This document shows positions 8,298-16,936 of a DNA stretch of 64,000 nt, piece after piece. The stretch lies in assembly GCA_017453325.1 (NCBI GenBank), contig JAFTKK010000040.1, positions 17,273 to 81,272 of the forward strand, read 5' to 3'. The first letter of the stretch is position 1. The number at the start of each line of letters is the position of its first letter. A program made the position numbers and the translations under genes. The notes under the pieces were generated by a model. The model made no database searches and was not told the origin of the DNA. It worked only from the letters and a program-made list of their open reading frames with translations. This DNA is from Clostridia bacterium (lineage in GTDB: Bacteria > Bacillota > Clostridia > Oscillospirales > CAG-272).

Positions 8298-9490
8298 GCC
8301 GTATGCACCGCAACATGACCGCCGACAATGACGGTCTTGACCAGAAAATCATGTGTGACAAGCACGAGATCGGCATCCTTGCCAACCGCGATGCTTCCCT
8401 TTTGATCCGCTACGCCCATGCAAAGGGCAGGCGCAAGAGAAAGCATGACGGAGGCGGTAGGCAGGTCAATACCGTAATCGGATACGAGCACGCGCAGGCA
8501 GCGATCCATGGTGGCAATACTGCCCGCAAACGAGCTGCGGTCGGGCAATTTTGCAACGCCCGCCTCAACGATAACTTCGGTACCCTCCGAAAGGCTGCCC
8601 AGCTTGCCGCAGGTAAGATCGGTGCCCGAAATGCGTGTGCCGTCGGTAATCACCGAGACCTTTTCGGCACCCTTGATCTTGAGCGCGAGATACATATCCT
8701 CGCGCGGAATGTGGCAGCCGTCACCGATCAGCTCAACGGTGACCCCATCGTCAAGATAGGTGGCCTCCACCACGCCCGCATACACCGTTTGCTCACGCTT
8801 GCGGTGCATACTGGTGGCGTTATAAAAATGTGTCACGTGAGAAAAGCCGCTCTCAAAGCCGCGGCGCGCCTCCTCGGCGGTAGCGTCGGTGTGCGCAATG
8901 GCGGCAACGATCCCGCGCTCACGCAGATGCGCGGCAAATTCACACGCGCCCGCAAGCTCGGGGGACGCATCCCAGCGCAAAATAGCGCCGTCGGCGAGGG
9001 TGAGCAGCGTATCGACCTCTTCCATATCGGGCAGGCGCAGGGCACCCGCATTTTGTGCACCGCGGCTTGCCTGCGTGGCCCCGAAGAAATAGGGCCCCTC
9101 AAAGTGCACGCCGGGGGCAAGGGGAGCCAAGGGGCTTTCCTTCAAAAAGCCCCGATACGCTGCGAGAAAATCGCAAAGCGCCTCATGGCTTGCCGCCATG
9201 GCGGTGGGATACAGCAGCGTGGTTCCGTGCGCCAAGTGCGCCTGCACCGCCGTCTCAAACGCGGCAGGCGTGGCATCCATGAAATCGGCGCCGCCACCGC
9301 CGTGCACGTGAAGATCGATGAAGCCCGCAAGGAGATACTCCCCTGCGGCATCAAGCACCTCGGCGCCCTGCGGGATCTCCGTGTGGCTGCCGAGCGCGGC
9401 GATCTTGCCGTCTTTGACCAAAACGTCGGTTTCGGGCAAAATGGCGCTATTGGTGACAACGGTGGCGTTTTTGATAACCAACGTGCGCAT
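8294..9490 (-). CDS. nagA: N-acetylglucosamine-6-phosphate deacetylase
   Basis: 398-residue amidohydrolase of the NagA type, removing acetate from GlcNAc-6-phosphate. Motifs: HVHGGGGADFMD near residue 61 (metal HxH-type region), HFEGPYF (metal Glu), IAHTDA and THFYNAT (metal and substrate histidines) and the catalytic Asp in VITDGT. The length is usual for the family (380-400). Its start overlaps the nagB stop by one base (TAATG) and its stop overlaps the etf start, so translation is probably coupled. Position in an operon with inositol-type enzymes is unusual; a different N-acylated sugar phosphate remains possible. Confidence 0.9.
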   Translation of the reverse strand: MRTLVIKNATVVTNSAILPETDVLVKDGKIAALGSHTEIPQGAEVLDAAGEYLLAGFIDLHVHGGGGADFMDATPAAFETAVQAHLAHGTTLLYPTAMAASHEALCDFLAAYRGFLKESPLAPLAPGVHFEGPYFFGATQASRGAQNAGALRLPDMEEVDTLLTLADGAILRWDASPELAGACEFAAHLRERGIVAAIAHTDATAEEARRGFESGFSHVTHFYNATSMHRKREQTVYAGVVEATYLDDGVTVELIGDGCHIPREDMYLALKIKGAEKVSVITDGTRISGTDLTCGKLGSLSEGTEVIVEAGVAKLPDRSSFAGSIATMDRCLRVLVSDYGIDLPTASVMLSLAPALCMGVADQKGSIAVGKDADLVLVTHDFLVKTVIVGGHVAVHTA

Positions 9491-10344
9491 TATTTGTTAT
9501 AAATGCGGATCTCCGGGACGGGGCATTGAAGTGCCACAGCCGCGGCATACAGCATAGCATCGGGGTGGTTCTGGAAGAGCGAGCAGGGTACGCGCGCGGT
9601 GATCTCACCGTGAAGCACCTTGCGCAGCGCGGCGGCGTTCCAGTCACGCGGCATGCACATACGTACCTTCTTTGCCATCATCATTTCCTTCATACCCACG
9701 GTAATGCAGTTTGCGGGAATGGCCTCGATATTGGCACCGCAGTTCATAAAGGCATTAATGGTACGCGTTTCGCGGGTGATTTTCAGCGTTCTGGTGGGGC
9801 GGCTTGCAAACTCTGCGGGGTCGTCCTCCTCCCAAGCTTCGGGCGGCTCGTTAAAGGCATAGTGACCGTTGATACCGACACCGCCGAACACCATATCGAG
9901 CTTGCCGTATTTTTCAATGATCTCCAGTATTCTGCCCTCGTTGCCGGGCTCGGGGAAGATGCGGTTCTCGGGCAGGACGTTGAGTTCCTCGTCAACCTTA
10001 GAGTAGAAGGTTCTGTCCATGCCGCCGCGGAAGGAAAGCGGATGATTATAGTCGATGTAAGTTCCATCCTCGTTGAGGTACTCGTCCATGTTCATAAAGA
10101 CGCAGTTTTTGAGGGAAATGCGGTATCTGTTGACAAGCTCCGCAAGGCGCGCGTAAGGGCCGATGGGGCCGTAGGGTACGACCATGACGGTGGGCTCGCC
10201 CTTTTTGTTGTTCTCGGCGATCACCTCAAGCACCTCGATGGCGACCTTCCAATACATATCGACCTCGTGCTCACAGACGTTCAGCTTAATATTGCTGCCC
10301 TTGCCGAGCTCCTCGGGCGGAATCAGATTGATATCCTGTTTCAT
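9490..10344 (-). CDS. nagB: Glucosamine-6-phosphate deaminase family protein
   Basis: 284-residue member of the NagB/SgaE sugar-phosphate isomerase fold, which converts glucosamine-6-phosphate to fructose-6-phosphate and ammonia. Key motifs are NMDEYL near residue 95 and GGVGINGHYAFNEP near 152, matching the family G-x-G-x-D/N-G-H-I-A-F-N-E-P loop, with Asn in place of the usual Asp before Gly-His. It is longer than typical NagB (240-265), with an N-terminal extension and a DDPAEFASRPTRT insert. It sits between an FGGY kinase and nagA. The direct NagA-NagB pairing supports an amino-sugar role, but the sequence is divergent enough for a related substrate. Confidence 0.8.
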   Translation of the reverse strand: MKQDINLIPPEELGKGSNIKLNVCEHEVDMYWKVAIEVLEVIAENNKKGEPTVMVVPYGPIGPYARLAELVNRYRISLKNCVFMNMDEYLNEDGTYIDYNHPLSFRGGMDRTFYSKVDEELNVLPENRIFPEPGNEGRILEIIEKYGKLDMVFGGVGINGHYAFNEPPEAWEEDDPAEFASRPTRTLKITRETRTINAFMNCGANIEAIPANCITVGMKEMMMAKKVRMCMPRDWNAAALRKVLHGEITARVPCSLFQNHPDAMLYAAAVALQCPVPEIRIYNK

Positions 10345-10358
10345 AGCGTTTACTCCTT

Positions 10359-11831
10359 TTATTCGTTTTCGTGATAGATCGGTGCCAGGGCATCGTGTAT
10401 CCTTTTATATTTTTCAAATAAGGCCGCATACGTGGCGGTATTTTGGGGGGTGGGGGTGACCGTGCACATCTCCTTGATGCACGCGGCAATGGCTGCCTCG
10501 GGCGTGGCGAACACGCCGAGCGCAAGACCCGCGAGCATAGCCGAGCCGAGCGAGGAATCGCTGCTTTCGGTCACGCGCAGGGTCATGCCGAGCATATCGG
10601 CCGTCATCTGCCGCCAGAGGGGACTTTTCGCGCCGCCGCCGATCAGGGTAGCGGTATCATTTGCGGGGATATGCAGCGTTTCAAGGTATCGTTTGCTGTC
10701 AAGAAGGGAGAAAGCCACACCCTCAAGCACCGCGCGTGTAAAATGTCCTTTTCCGTGCGTGGCGCGCACGCCGACGAAGCTGCCGGAAAGCAGCGGATCG
10801 GCATAAGGGGTCAGCTCACCGTTGATATAGGGGTGGAAAAAGAGACCCTCTGCACCGATCGGCACCGCGGCCGCACCCTCGTCAAGTGCGCGGTAATCGC
10901 CGCCAAAGGTATCGCGATACCACCGCAGACTGGAGGCAGCCGCCTTGGTGGCGGTACCGGGATACCACAGCCCCTTGGCGATATGCGAATAATTCACGAG
11001 ATGTCTGTCGGGGTAGGCACGGTCGGTAATGACGCAGATGCGCCCTGCGGTAGCGAGCTTGACGGTCACGTCACCCGTCTGCACGGCACCCGAGGCAAAG
11101 ACCTCCATGACGGTATCGGTGGTGCCGCAAATAACGGGCGTGCCCGCGGCAAGACCCGTAGCGGCTGCCGCCGCCTCGGTGACGGCACCGATGATATCGG
11201 TGGGGCTTTTGATGGAGGGCAGCATATCGGGCGAGATGCCGGCGAGCGAGCAAAGCGTCTCGTCCCATGCCATTTTGTTGCAATCAAAGAGCATACTGCC
11301 CTCGGCCTCGATGTAGTCGGTGCAATATACGTCGGTGAGGAAATAGCGGATATAGTCCTTTTCAAAAAAGATATACCGACACTTGGCAAAGGTCTCGGGC
11401 TCGTTGTTTTTGAGCCACAAAAGCTGCGGCAGCGTCCAGATGGTATCGGGCTTGTGGTAGGTTTTTGCAAAGATCTCATCCCCGTGGGCCTCGCGCAAGA
11501 GGTCGGCCTCGCGGCGCGCGCGGGAATCGGTCCAATGCATGGCGTGGCGCAAGGGGCGCATCGCTTCATCGCACAAAAGCGACGTGTGGGTGGCGGAATC
11601 AATGGCCAGTGCCGCGATATCGGCGGCGGCGATGCCGCTTTCCCGCAGCACGGTGCTCGTGTTTTCACACAGCGCCGCCAGCCAATCGGCAGGATTTTGC
11701 TCACAGGCGCCCGCGCTTGGATGAAGCGTCGGGTACTCGGCCGTGTGCTCGGCCACGAGGTGCCCTGCCGTGTCAATCAGCGTCGCCTTGGAGGCGCCGC
11801 CGCCAAAATCAATACCGAGCAGGTATTTCAT
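10359..11831 (-). CDS. FGGY-family carbohydrate kinase (xylulokinase-like)
   Basis: 490-residue ATP-dependent sugar kinase of the FGGY family. The N-terminal phosphate-binding loop is LGIDFGGGASKATLID, a middle segment reads VICGTTDTVMEV, and the C-terminal ATPase region is TLIGGGAKSPLWRQMTADML. The nearest named relatives by pattern are xylulokinases, but FGGY substrates (xylulose, gluconate, erythritol, glycerol and others) cannot be told apart by eye. It probably phosphorylates a ketose or polyol entering this operon's pathway. It lies 15 bases after the iolB stop and 14 bases before nagB. Confidence 0.85.
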   Translation of the reverse strand: MKYLLGIDFGGGASKATLIDTAGHLVAEHTAEYPTLHPSAGACEQNPADWLAALCENTSTVLRESGIAAADIAALAIDSATHTSLLCDEAMRPLRHAMHWTDSRARREADLLREAHGDEIFAKTYHKPDTIWTLPQLLWLKNNEPETFAKCRYIFFEKDYIRYFLTDVYCTDYIEAEGSMLFDCNKMAWDETLCSLAGISPDMLPSIKSPTDIIGAVTEAAAAATGLAAGTPVICGTTDTVMEVFASGAVQTGDVTVKLATAGRICVITDRAYPDRHLVNYSHIAKGLWYPGTATKAAASSLRWYRDTFGGDYRALDEGAAAVPIGAEGLFFHPYINGELTPYADPLLSGSFVGVRATHGKGHFTRAVLEGVAFSLLDSKRYLETLHIPANDTATLIGGGAKSPLWRQMTADMLGMTLRVTESSDSSLGSAMLAGLALGVFATPEAAIAACIKEMCTVTPTPQNTATYAALFEKYKRIHDALAPIYHENE

Positions 11832-11846
11832 AAGCAGCCTCGCCGA

Positions 11847-12641
11847 TCATCTTTTCTCGATCCATGCGTGGGCAGGATCGCTGCTGCGGTTAAAGCCCTG
11901 ATGATCCCCTGCCATCAGCCACAAAAAGTAGCTTTGATAGCCTGGGGTGGAGACGGTGGTATGGTAACCGTAGGGGAACTCGACCAGCTCGTCATTTTTC
12001 ACGCGATAGGCCTCGTCCACCGCACCGTCTGCTGTGTAAAGGCATTGCACGGCAAAGCCCTGCTTCGGCTCAAAGAGGAAATAATAGATCTCCTCGGCTA
12101 CGCACTCGCGCGGCATATCGTTGACGTCGTGCTTATGGGGCGGGAAGCCTGCCCAGTTACCCTCGGTGCAGTAGGCCTCTCCGATGGTGAGCACCTTGGC
12201 ATTGGAATTGCCGTCGATGATAAAGCTGGTCTCACGCTGGTAGGGCACCTCGCCGAGAAGCTTTAAGACAACGTGATCCTCACGGAGCACCTGCGGCTCG
12301 GTTTTTTCGGCAACGGGGGTGGCGCAAACCGCGATCTTGATATGGTCGATCGCCTCAATGGTGAGCGCTTGCTCGCGCGGCATATAAAAGCTCTCGGCGC
12401 GGCGATTTTCAAACACGCTCATGCGATTGCCGATATTTTCCCATTTGGTACCGTCAAAGGACACGTTGGCGTGCCCCTCGAGCATGATGAAGGCGGTTTC
12501 CTTATCATCGGTATTGAAATCAAGCTTGTCGCCGGCGGGGAGCTCAATGATGCCGAACTCCAGCTTGCCCAAAGAGCATTCCCCGATCTTGCAGATCGGC
12601 GTATAGCCGTTTTTGGGAACATAGGTCTTTTTATAATTCAT
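11847..12641 (-). CDS. iolB: 5-deoxy-glucuronate isomerase (IolB-like)
   Basis: 264-residue bicupin of the IolB/KduI group, close to the usual IolB length of about 270. IolB converts 5-deoxy-D-glucuronate to 2-deoxy-5-keto-gluconate in myo-inositol breakdown. Metal-site motifs are visible: GFPPHKHDVN near residue 166, the Glu in EEIYYFLFEPKQGF and the His in YGYHTTVSTPGY. The C-terminal MAGDHQGFNRSSDPAHAWI matches the family ending. It overlaps the end of the kinase gene upstream by 11 bases, so the two are coupled. No iolG, iolE or iolD is in the operon, so the true substrate may differ. KduI is the main alternative. Confidence 0.83.
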   Translation of the reverse strand: MNYKKTYVPKNGYTPICKIGECSLGKLEFGIIELPAGDKLDFNTDDKETAFIMLEGHANVSFDGTKWENIGNRMSVFENRRAESFYMPREQALTIEAIDHIKIAVCATPVAEKTEPQVLREDHVVLKLLGEVPYQRETSFIIDGNSNAKVLTIGEAYCTEGNWAGFPPHKHDVNDMPRECVAEEIYYFLFEPKQGFAVQCLYTADGAVDEAYRVKNDELVEFPYGYHTTVSTPGYQSYFLWLMAGDHQGFNRSSDPAHAWIEKR

Positions 12642-13542
12642 AACCGTTCTCCTTTAAGTAGTTTTTGACGGTGTCAAAATTGGGGACGCTTTCGCGCGCA
12701 CCGACACCCGTGCATTTGATGGCCGAAACGGCGCTGGCAAAGTGGCAGCACTTGACAAAATCAAAGCCCTTGACCACACCTGCGGCAAAAGCGCCGTGGA
12801 ACACATCACCCGAGCCGTTGGAATCCACCACGTTTGCAGGGTAAATGGGATATGCGGTGTGAGCCTGCCCGTCATAAAGCACGCCGCCGCGCTTGCCCTG
12901 CGTCACGACCACCACAGCGGGGCGGTAGGTGTCATAGAGCACGCGTGCAGCCTCCTCGGCGGTAGCGGCGCCCGTGATACCGAGGGCAAATTCCTCGGAG
13001 GGGATCATAATATCCGTGAGAGCGAGAAGCCGTTCCACGCCCTCTTAACGCCCGCCTCAATCGTAAAGCACCTGCGTGCCGTTCTCGCGCGCGTGCGCAG
13101 CGGCGGCCACCGCCGCCTCCAGCTCGTTGCCATCAACCATGAGGACGCTTGCCTCGCGCACGGCGGCAAGCTGTGCGTCACAAGGGGCAAACGGGGGCAG
13201 ATCGCCCTTGTCAAACACACAGGTGCGCGCGGTGCTGTCTGCCGAAAGCCAGAGCACCGAGGTGAAGGAGCGATAGCCCGACTTCACCTCAACGAGCGCG
13301 GTATCGACACCGTATTTTTCAAAATCCTTTTTGAGAAATACACCGCCGTTATCATCGGAAAGCACACCGAGATAAGCCGCGCTCTCGCCGAGCTTGGCGG
13401 CCGCGACCAGACCCGTGGCCACGGGTCCGCCGCCCGAGGGCTTACTGCCAAGGGCGCGCATTTTGGTATCCTCTTTGGGATAAGTGGGGACGGTGTAGAG
13501 CGTATCCATGACGCAAGCGCCGATGCCTACAATCTTTGCCAT
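12631..13542 (-). pseudogene. PfkB-family sugar kinase broken by two in-frame stops
   Basis: Both halves of one ribokinase/PfkB-type kinase are present in the same frame. Bases 13542-13060 encode the N half (GGGPVATGLVAAAKLG substrate loop) and 13038-12631 the C half (DSNGSGD catalytic Asp loop). Between them lie TGA (13057-13059) and TAA (13045-13047). Reading the roughly 20 bases between in the next frame gives EAGVKR, which fits the family segment there. Two compensating one-base indels, real or from assembly, are thus more likely than two nonsense mutations. By context (iolB downstream, aldolase upstream) it would be a 5-dehydro-2-deoxygluconokinase (IolC-like) enzyme. The ATG at 13542 lies one base after the aldolase stop. 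Confidence 0.82.
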
Positions 13543-13543
13543 A

Positions 13544-14383
13544 TCAAAGCGCCTTTCCTGCCGCACCCACCAGCTCGATCTTATCCACGGCGAGTGCCTT
13601 GACCGCAGCTACGGCATTTTTCATAAAGAGATCCACGGCAATGCTGCGCTTGGGATCATCAAGAGCCGCCTTCGTGCCGTCGGCAAAGGCGCAGCACACA
13701 TCGGTGCCGATGTTCATTTTGCGAATGCCCGCCGCAATGGCGGCTTTCACCTGCTCATCGGGGATACCGGAGCCGCCGTGCAGCACCAGCGGCACGCCGC
13801 AAGCCTCGCGAATAGCCTTGATGCGCTCGATATCGAGCTTCGGGGGCTTTTTGTAATGACCGTGCGCGTTACCCACCAGCACAGCAAGGCAGGTGACGCC
13901 CGTTGCCTTTACAAAGGCGGCAGCCTCCTCGGGGGTGGTGAACTCCTCCATAGCATCGTCGTTGACGCTGCCCACGTGGCCGATCTCACCCTCTACACCA
14001 ATGCCGATGGCGGCACAGGTATCTACGATATGCTTGGTCATTTCCACATTCTTTTCAAAGCCGTGCACAGAGCCATCCAGCATGATGCCGCTGCAGCCCC
14101 AGCGAAGCGCACGGGTAACCTCCCACTCGGAGGGGCCGTGGTCAAGGTGGAAGCAGATCGGCACCGAGGCACGGTGTGCAGCCGCCACCACGGCGGGGCA
14201 GATATAAAAGCCTACCTCCTCATTGAGCAGGCGAGGATAGACCTGAATGATGACGGGGGCGCGCTTTTCCTCGGCGGCAGCAACGATACCCATCACGGTT
14301 TCGGTATTGTAAACGTTAAATGCGGGAATGCAGTAATTCCCTGCCTCGGCCATGCCGATGATGGTTTGCAGATCAACTAACAT
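13544..14383 (-). CDS. Class II (zinc) fructose-bisphosphate aldolase family protein
   Basis: 279-residue zinc-dependent aldolase of the FbaA/GatY/IolJ family. Motifs: FHLDHG near residue 83 (catalytic Asp and zinc His), EGEIGHVG near 134, GNAHG (zinc His), LHGGSG (zinc His) and the phosphate-binding KMNIGTD. It cleaves or forms ketose bisphosphates, releasing DHAP. Next to an IolB and a PfkB kinase it could be the IolJ-type 2-deoxy-5-keto-gluconate-6-phosphate aldolase; a tagatose-bisphosphate aldolase is the alternative. The ATG at 14383 has GGAGGTG seven bases upstream and lies four bases after the Fe-S gene, so longer in-frame starts were rejected. Confidence 0.9.
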   Translation of the reverse strand: MLVDLQTIIGMAEAGNYCIPAFNVYNTETVMGIVAAAEEKRAPVIIQVYPRLLNEEVGFYICPAVVAAAHRASVPICFHLDHGPSEWEVTRALRWGCSGIMLDGSVHGFEKNVEMTKHIVDTCAAIGIGVEGEIGHVGSVNDDAMEEFTTPEEAAAFVKATGVTCLAVLVGNAHGHYKKPPKLDIERIKAIREACGVPLVLHGGSGIPDEQVKAAIAAGIRKMNIGTDVCCAFADGTKAALDDPKRSIAVDLFMKNAVAAVKALAVDKIELVGAAGKAL

Positions 14384-14387
14384 TGTC

Positions 14388-15482
14388 TTACACCTCCGCG
14401 GCAAGGATGAGCTCCTCAAGCGAGAGGATCTCAACGTCGTTTTGCTCAACGGACTTCAGAGCCACATACTCGGAAACCGAGGCGGTGACCATCACCTTTG
14501 CGCCAATGCTCTTGGCGTTAAAGATGCGGCGTGCAGCAACCTTTTTGATCACATCGGGCATATACTGCGCCATGAGAATGTTGCCTGCCCAAACGGTTTC
14601 GGCGCGGTTAAGAAGCATTTCCTCAAGGGTGGCATAGGCGCGAATGACCTCGCGTGCCTCCTCGGTCTCACCGAGATCGCGGGCGAGCTGGAAAGGATCC
14701 TGATAGACCACGGTCTTGCCGCCGGCAACGGGGGTGAGCTTGCCCGCCTTCAGGAGGTCGGCAAGATACGCCGTGAAGGTAACGACCTTGGCGCTGACCT
14801 CAACGCCGTATTCGCGATAAAGCTGCTTGACGGTCTTGGCATCGGCAGGATCAAATACGACGACGGTACCGTAGGCGTTCATCACCTCGGATGCAGCCTT
14901 CATCTGCGCCTTGGTCTCCTCGGCTGCGCCGATCAAGAAGTCAAGCTGTGCGCCGCTAGCGGGCTCGTCGGCGAGCACCGAGAAGCTAACGCCTGCTTTT
15001 TCGAGCACGCGAATGGCATTGTAGCCGCTGCGGCAGGCCATGTACTTGGCATCCACACCGAGAAAGAGAAGCGTATCCTCCTTTTTCGCATGTGCGGCAA
15101 TGGCGGCCGCGAGCGTTTCGCAGGTCACGGTCTTGCCGTAGGCGTTGCCGGTCTCCAGGCAGTTGTCAAGCAGGGTGTTGATATAGGCGGGAAGCTTGCC
15201 GTCAAGGGCAGCGGCCAACCGCGTTTCCTTGGTGAACATGACGGGATCCCAGCCCGTGGAGCAATCGTGCACGCAGGCACCGCAGCCCGCACACTCGTAA
15301 ATATTATCCATGATCTCGTCAAGCGCGATGGCACCGCGATTGACCAGAGAAATACCCAGCGCGCGTGCACGGGGCGTGCTTCTCTCGTGACCCGTTGCGT
15401 TACCGATGGGGCAGATGTGGTGACACATCCAGCAAAAACGGCAGGAATCAACGTGTTGCTTAGATTTTTCAGACATCATCAT
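14388..15482 (-). CDS. 4Fe-4S (Fe-S)-binding protein, GlcF/HdrD-like, CCG cysteines lost
   Basis: 364-residue electron-transfer protein. Two ferredoxin-type motifs are near the N terminus: CRFCWMCHHICP and CAGCGACVHDC, each CX2CX2CX3C. The C-terminal two thirds have the layout of the CCG (cysteine-rich) domains of GlcF/HdrB, but key cysteines are replaced: DPFQLAR where DPCHL is usual, and VTASVSEY where a CPxC-type site is usual. It probably passes electrons from the adjacent FAD oxidase to Etf or another carrier. Of three consecutive ATGs, the first (15482) has the best spacing to GGGGAGG. It starts 17 bases after the oxidase gene. Confidence 0.82.
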   Translation of the reverse strand: MMMSEKSKQHVDSCRFCWMCHHICPIGNATGHERSTPRARALGISLVNRGAIALDEIMDNIYECAGCGACVHDCSTGWDPVMFTKETRLAAALDGKLPAYINTLLDNCLETGNAYGKTVTCETLAAAIAAHAKKEDTLLFLGVDAKYMACRSGYNAIRVLEKAGVSFSVLADEPASGAQLDFLIGAAEETKAQMKAASEVMNAYGTVVVFDPADAKTVKQLYREYGVEVSAKVVTFTAYLADLLKAGKLTPVAGGKTVVYQDPFQLARDLGETEEAREVIRAYATLEEMLLNRAETVWAGNILMAQYMPDVIKKVAARRIFNAKSIGAKVMVTASVSEYVALKSVEQNDVEILSLEELILAAEV

Positions 15483-15499
15483 TGTATGTACCTCCCCTC

Positions 15500-16936
15500 T
15501 CAAAGACCCAACTTAAAGGGATTCATAATGCCGTTGGGGTCAAGCTGCTTTTTCAGACCCTCAAAGACCTGCATAGCAGGACCGTATTGCTCCTTCATTA
15601 GGCGGCCGAGCTTGATGCCGACACCGTGGTGATCGTTTACGACACCGCCGTGTGCAAGTGCGGCACGCACGCCACAGCTCCAAACGGCCTGGTGCAGACG
15701 AAGCGCCTCAACGGGATCCTTCGGCACATCCTTGCCGTCGATGATGAAGCGGTCATAGAGCATGGCGCCCCACTCATACCAATGCGAGAAGTGCGCGATG
15801 AACTTGGCCTGCGGGTAATTGGATTCGATGGCCTTTTTCATGGCCCAGTAAATTTCCTCGATCTTGCCGTAGGGGGCAATCGTATCCATGGTGCCGAACA
15901 TCTGCGGGATATCCATCATGTGACCGGGATAGAAGAAGGTGATCTTCTCCTTCCACCACTTTTCGCCGTATTCGCTGCCAAGATCCTCTGCACCGTATTT
16001 GGCAAAGGTATCAAGCAGGATCTTTTCCTCCACGGCAACCAGATCAGAGCAGCCCTCGATGGCCACGTTCATAAACGCGCCCTTGCGCTCAACGCCCACG
16101 ATCTTTTTAATAAGAGACGCGGTCTCGGCCTCGTCGTAAAGACGCATGACGGAGGGCTTGAACTTCTGCAAAAGCTCGCGGCTGGCCTTGAAGGCACCGC
16201 TCATATCCTGGAACAGGAAGCCGCGGAAGCGACGCTCCTCGGGCTGATCGTAAATGCGCATTTGCGCCTTGGTAATGACGCCGAGCGTACCCTCGGAGCC
16301 AATGAAGATCTGGTTAAGGTCGGGGCCTGCTGCGTGCTTCGGGGCGGGCGAGGTGTTGATGATATCGCCGTTCGGGAGCACGACCTCCATACCGAGCACC
16401 ATATCGTCGATCTTGCCATACTTGGTGGAGCACACGCCGATACCGCGATGCGCAAGGAAGCCGCCGACCGTGGAGCAGGTGAGGGAGGAGGGATAGTGCA
16501 TGGTAGCCTTACCGACCTCGTTGGCTGCCCACTCGATGTGCTTATAAATGGAGCCAGTACCGCATTCGATATACATACCCTCGGTATTGACCTCGTAAAT
16601 TTGGTTCATGCGCTTGGTATCGAGCAGAATACCGCCGCAGACCGGAATAGCACCGCCCTGCGTGCCGCCGCCCGCACCCCAGGTGGTGACGGGGAGCTTA
16701 TAGTAATTGGCGATCTTTAAAACCTTAGAAACCTCGGCGGCATCCTTGGGGCAGACGATAAAGTCCGCCTCGGGCATACGGCAGCCGCGGTCGGCCCACA
16801 TACGGGAAAGCCAATAGTAATCGACGCTGTGCGTGACCTTGTCGATCGGACGAACCGAGCAATTCTCCGTGCCAACGGCATCCTCAAGCTCGGTCAGAAT
16901 CATCGAAAACAAAAAGTCGTTCATTTGATAATTCAC
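15500..16936 (-). CDS. FAD-linked oxidase, GlcD/AGPS-like VAO flavoprotein
   Basis: 478-residue vanillyl-alcohol-oxidase-type flavoprotein. The FAD domain contains WGAGGGTQGG near residue 93 and TVGGFLAHRGIGVCSTKYGK near 155; the latter resembles alkyl-DHAP synthase and related oxidases more than D-lactate dehydrogenase. A C-terminal NDHHGVGIKLG near 441 matches the His-rich active-site loop, and FNP-like NGIMNPFKLGL ends it. With the Fe-S protein and Etf fusion it would oxidise a hydroxy acid or similar substrate. It is first in the operon and starts with GTG behind AAAGGAG (an in-frame ATG lies four codons downstream). The substrate is not determinable. Confidence 0.87.
   Translation of the reverse strand: MNYQMNDFLFSMILTELEDAVGTENCSVRPIDKVTHSVDYYWLSRMWADRGCRMPEADFIVCPKDAAEVSKVLKIANYYKLPVTTWGAGGGTQGGAIPVCGGILLDTKRMNQIYEVNTEGMYIECGTGSIYKHIEWAANEVGKATMHYPSSLTCSTVGGFLAHRGIGVCSTKYGKIDDMVLGMEVVLPNGDIINTSPAPKHAAGPDLNQIFIGSEGTLGVITKAQMRIYDQPEERRFRGFLFQDMSGAFKASRELLQKFKPSVMRLYDEAETASLIKKIVGVERKGAFMNVAIEGCSDLVAVEEKILLDTFAKYGAEDLGSEYGEKWWKEKITFFYPGHMMDIPQMFGTMDTIAPYGKIEEIYWAMKKAIESNYPQAKFIAHFSHWYEWGAMLYDRFIIDGKDVPKDPVEALRLHQAVWSCGVRAALAHGGVVNDHHGVGIKLGRLMKEQYGPAMQVFEGLKKQLDPNGIMNPFKLGL

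Noticed and set aside
13045-13059. Selenocysteine or programmed recoding at the TGA in the PfkB gene
   Set aside because: A TAA follows four codons later, the family does not use selenocysteine, and no SECIS-like hairpin was seen.
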